Assembly: GCA_014381035.1 (NCBI GenBank)
Contig: JACMIS010000057.1
Coordinates: 1-7,350, forward strand
Direction of reading: 5' to 3'
Length of the DNA: 7,350 nucleotides
DNA from: Armatimonadota bacterium
GTDB taxonomy: Bacteria > Armatimonadota > Armatimonadia > Armatimonadales > Armatimonadaceae
The translations under genes and the position numbers were made by a program. Below the pieces are notes generated by a model. That model was not told where the DNA came from. It saw only the letters and a list, made by a program, of their open reading frames with translations, and did not search any database. Of the stretch, positions 6,897 to 7,350 are shown piece after piece; position 1 is the stretch's first letter, and each line of letters begins with the position of its first letter.

Positions 6897-6940
6897 CTGT
6901 ACTCGCTTAGCAGAGCGAGTACAGAAGAATTCAGCTTCTG
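6897..6940 (-). terminator. Hairpins downstream of acn
   Basis: An 11-bp perfect stem CTGTACTCGCT/AGCGAGTACAG (6897-6907 with 6914-6924) encloses a 6-nt loop. A second smaller stem CAGAAG/CTTCTG (6922-6927 with 6935-6940) lies nearer the acn stop and shares three bases with the first, so both cannot form fully at once. Read from acn, no clear T-run follows, so this is a probable terminator or 3' stabilising structure rather than a textbook intrinsic terminator. The rest of the 162-bp gap (6780-6941) shows nothing else that I can support. Confidence 0.55.
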
Positions 6941-6941
6941 A

Positions 6942-7350
6942 CTACGCCATCAGCTGTCGGAGCACATATGGGAGAATCCCGCCGTGCAGGTAGTAGTCGA
7001 CCTCAATCGGCGTGTCGATGCGCAGGATCAGCGGGACGGTTAGCTCCTCGCCGTTTGAGCGGTGGACCGTGAGCGTGACTTCGAGGCGCGGTTTCAGTCC
7101 CCCTTCCAAGCCGGTCAGGTCGAACGTTTCGTCGCCGCATAGGTCGAGCGATTGCCAGGAGTCGCCTTCCTTGAACTGGAGCGGGAGGACCCCCATGCCG
7201 ACCAGGTTGGAGCGGTGGATACGCTCGAACGATTGCGCGACGACCGCTTTGACGCCTAACAGGTTGGTGCCCTTCGCCGCCCAGTCGCGGCTGGAGCCGG
7301 TGCCGTATTCCTGACCCGCGAAAATCATCAGCGGCGTTCCCGACGCGATG
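6942..7350 (-). CDS. acnA: Aconitate hydratase, C-terminal part (5' end outside window)
   Basis: This is the last 135 codons of an AcnA/IRP-type aconitase, which interconverts citrate and isocitrate through cis-aconitate in the TCA cycle using a [4Fe-4S] cluster. The frame is open to the right edge, so the gene starts outside. The visible part is the mobile swivel domain: [23 protein letters not shown], holding the SSR motif with the catalytic serine of the family, then [36 protein letters not shown] and the terminal [24 protein letters not shown]. Spacing and ending match a full-length C-terminus, with TAG at 6942-6944. The cluster-binding cysteines are upstream of the visible part. The call as aconitase rather than a related hydro-lyase is firm because of the long AcnA-type ending. 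Confidence 0.95.
   Translation of the reverse strand, partial: IASGTPLMIFAGQEYGTGSSRDWAAKGTNLLGVKAVVAQSFERIHRSNLVGMGVLPLQFKEGDSWQSLDLCGDETFDLTGLEGGLKPRLEVTLTVHRSNGEELTVPLILRIDTPIEVDYYLHGGILPYVLRQLMA

Noticed and set aside
1..7350. CRISPR array, tRNA or rRNA genes, phage or defence cassette
   Set aside because: No regularly spaced direct repeats, no tRNA-like cloverleaf and no phage or defence proteins were found by reading both strands.

Overview
This is an ordinary bacterial chromosomal window, GC-rich by eye. It holds six protein genes: two housekeeping genes cut by the window edges, one complete housekeeping gene and three less common ones. The gene content (a polA and gatB pair, a DUF4058 protein, a multi-domain GNAT protein and an AcnA-type aconitase), the high GC and the mix of Shine-Dalgarno-led and apparently leaderless genes suggest a phylum such as Armatimonadota or Chloroflexota. 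That placement is an inference from general familiarity, not from a database search.

Layout: (1) 1-1781, plus strand, the 3' part of polA (DNA polymerase I), open to the left edge. It covers the end of the 3'-5' exonuclease domain and the whole polymerase domain. A 32-bp inverted repeat (17-48 and 130-161) sits in frame inside the exonuclease domain. (2) 1795-1830, a strong hairpin between the convergent polA and gatB genes. (3) 1859-3307, minus strand, gatB (Asp/Glu-tRNA amidotransferase subunit B), with a promoter that places the transcript start at or next to its ATG. (4) 3308-3388, a compact divergent promoter region. (5) 3389-4189, plus strand, a DUF4058 protein. (6) 4274-6208, plus strand, a 644-residue protein made of four GNAT acetyltransferase-like domains that arose by duplication of a two-domain unit. 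(7) 6222-6779, minus strand, a 185-residue protein of unknown function, convergent with the GNAT gene. (8) 6897-6940, hairpins. (9) 6942-7350, minus strand, the C-terminal part of aconitate hydratase, running off the right edge.

The genes do not form one pathway. polA serves replication and repair, gatB serves indirect Gln/Asn-tRNA synthesis and acn belongs to the TCA cycle. gatA and gatC are not in view. I see no phage, transposase, CRISPR array, toxin-antitoxin pair or defence cassette. The points most worth a second look are the inverted repeat absorbed into polA, the tyrosine at the ddNTP-discrimination position of the polymerase, and the four-domain GNAT protein.
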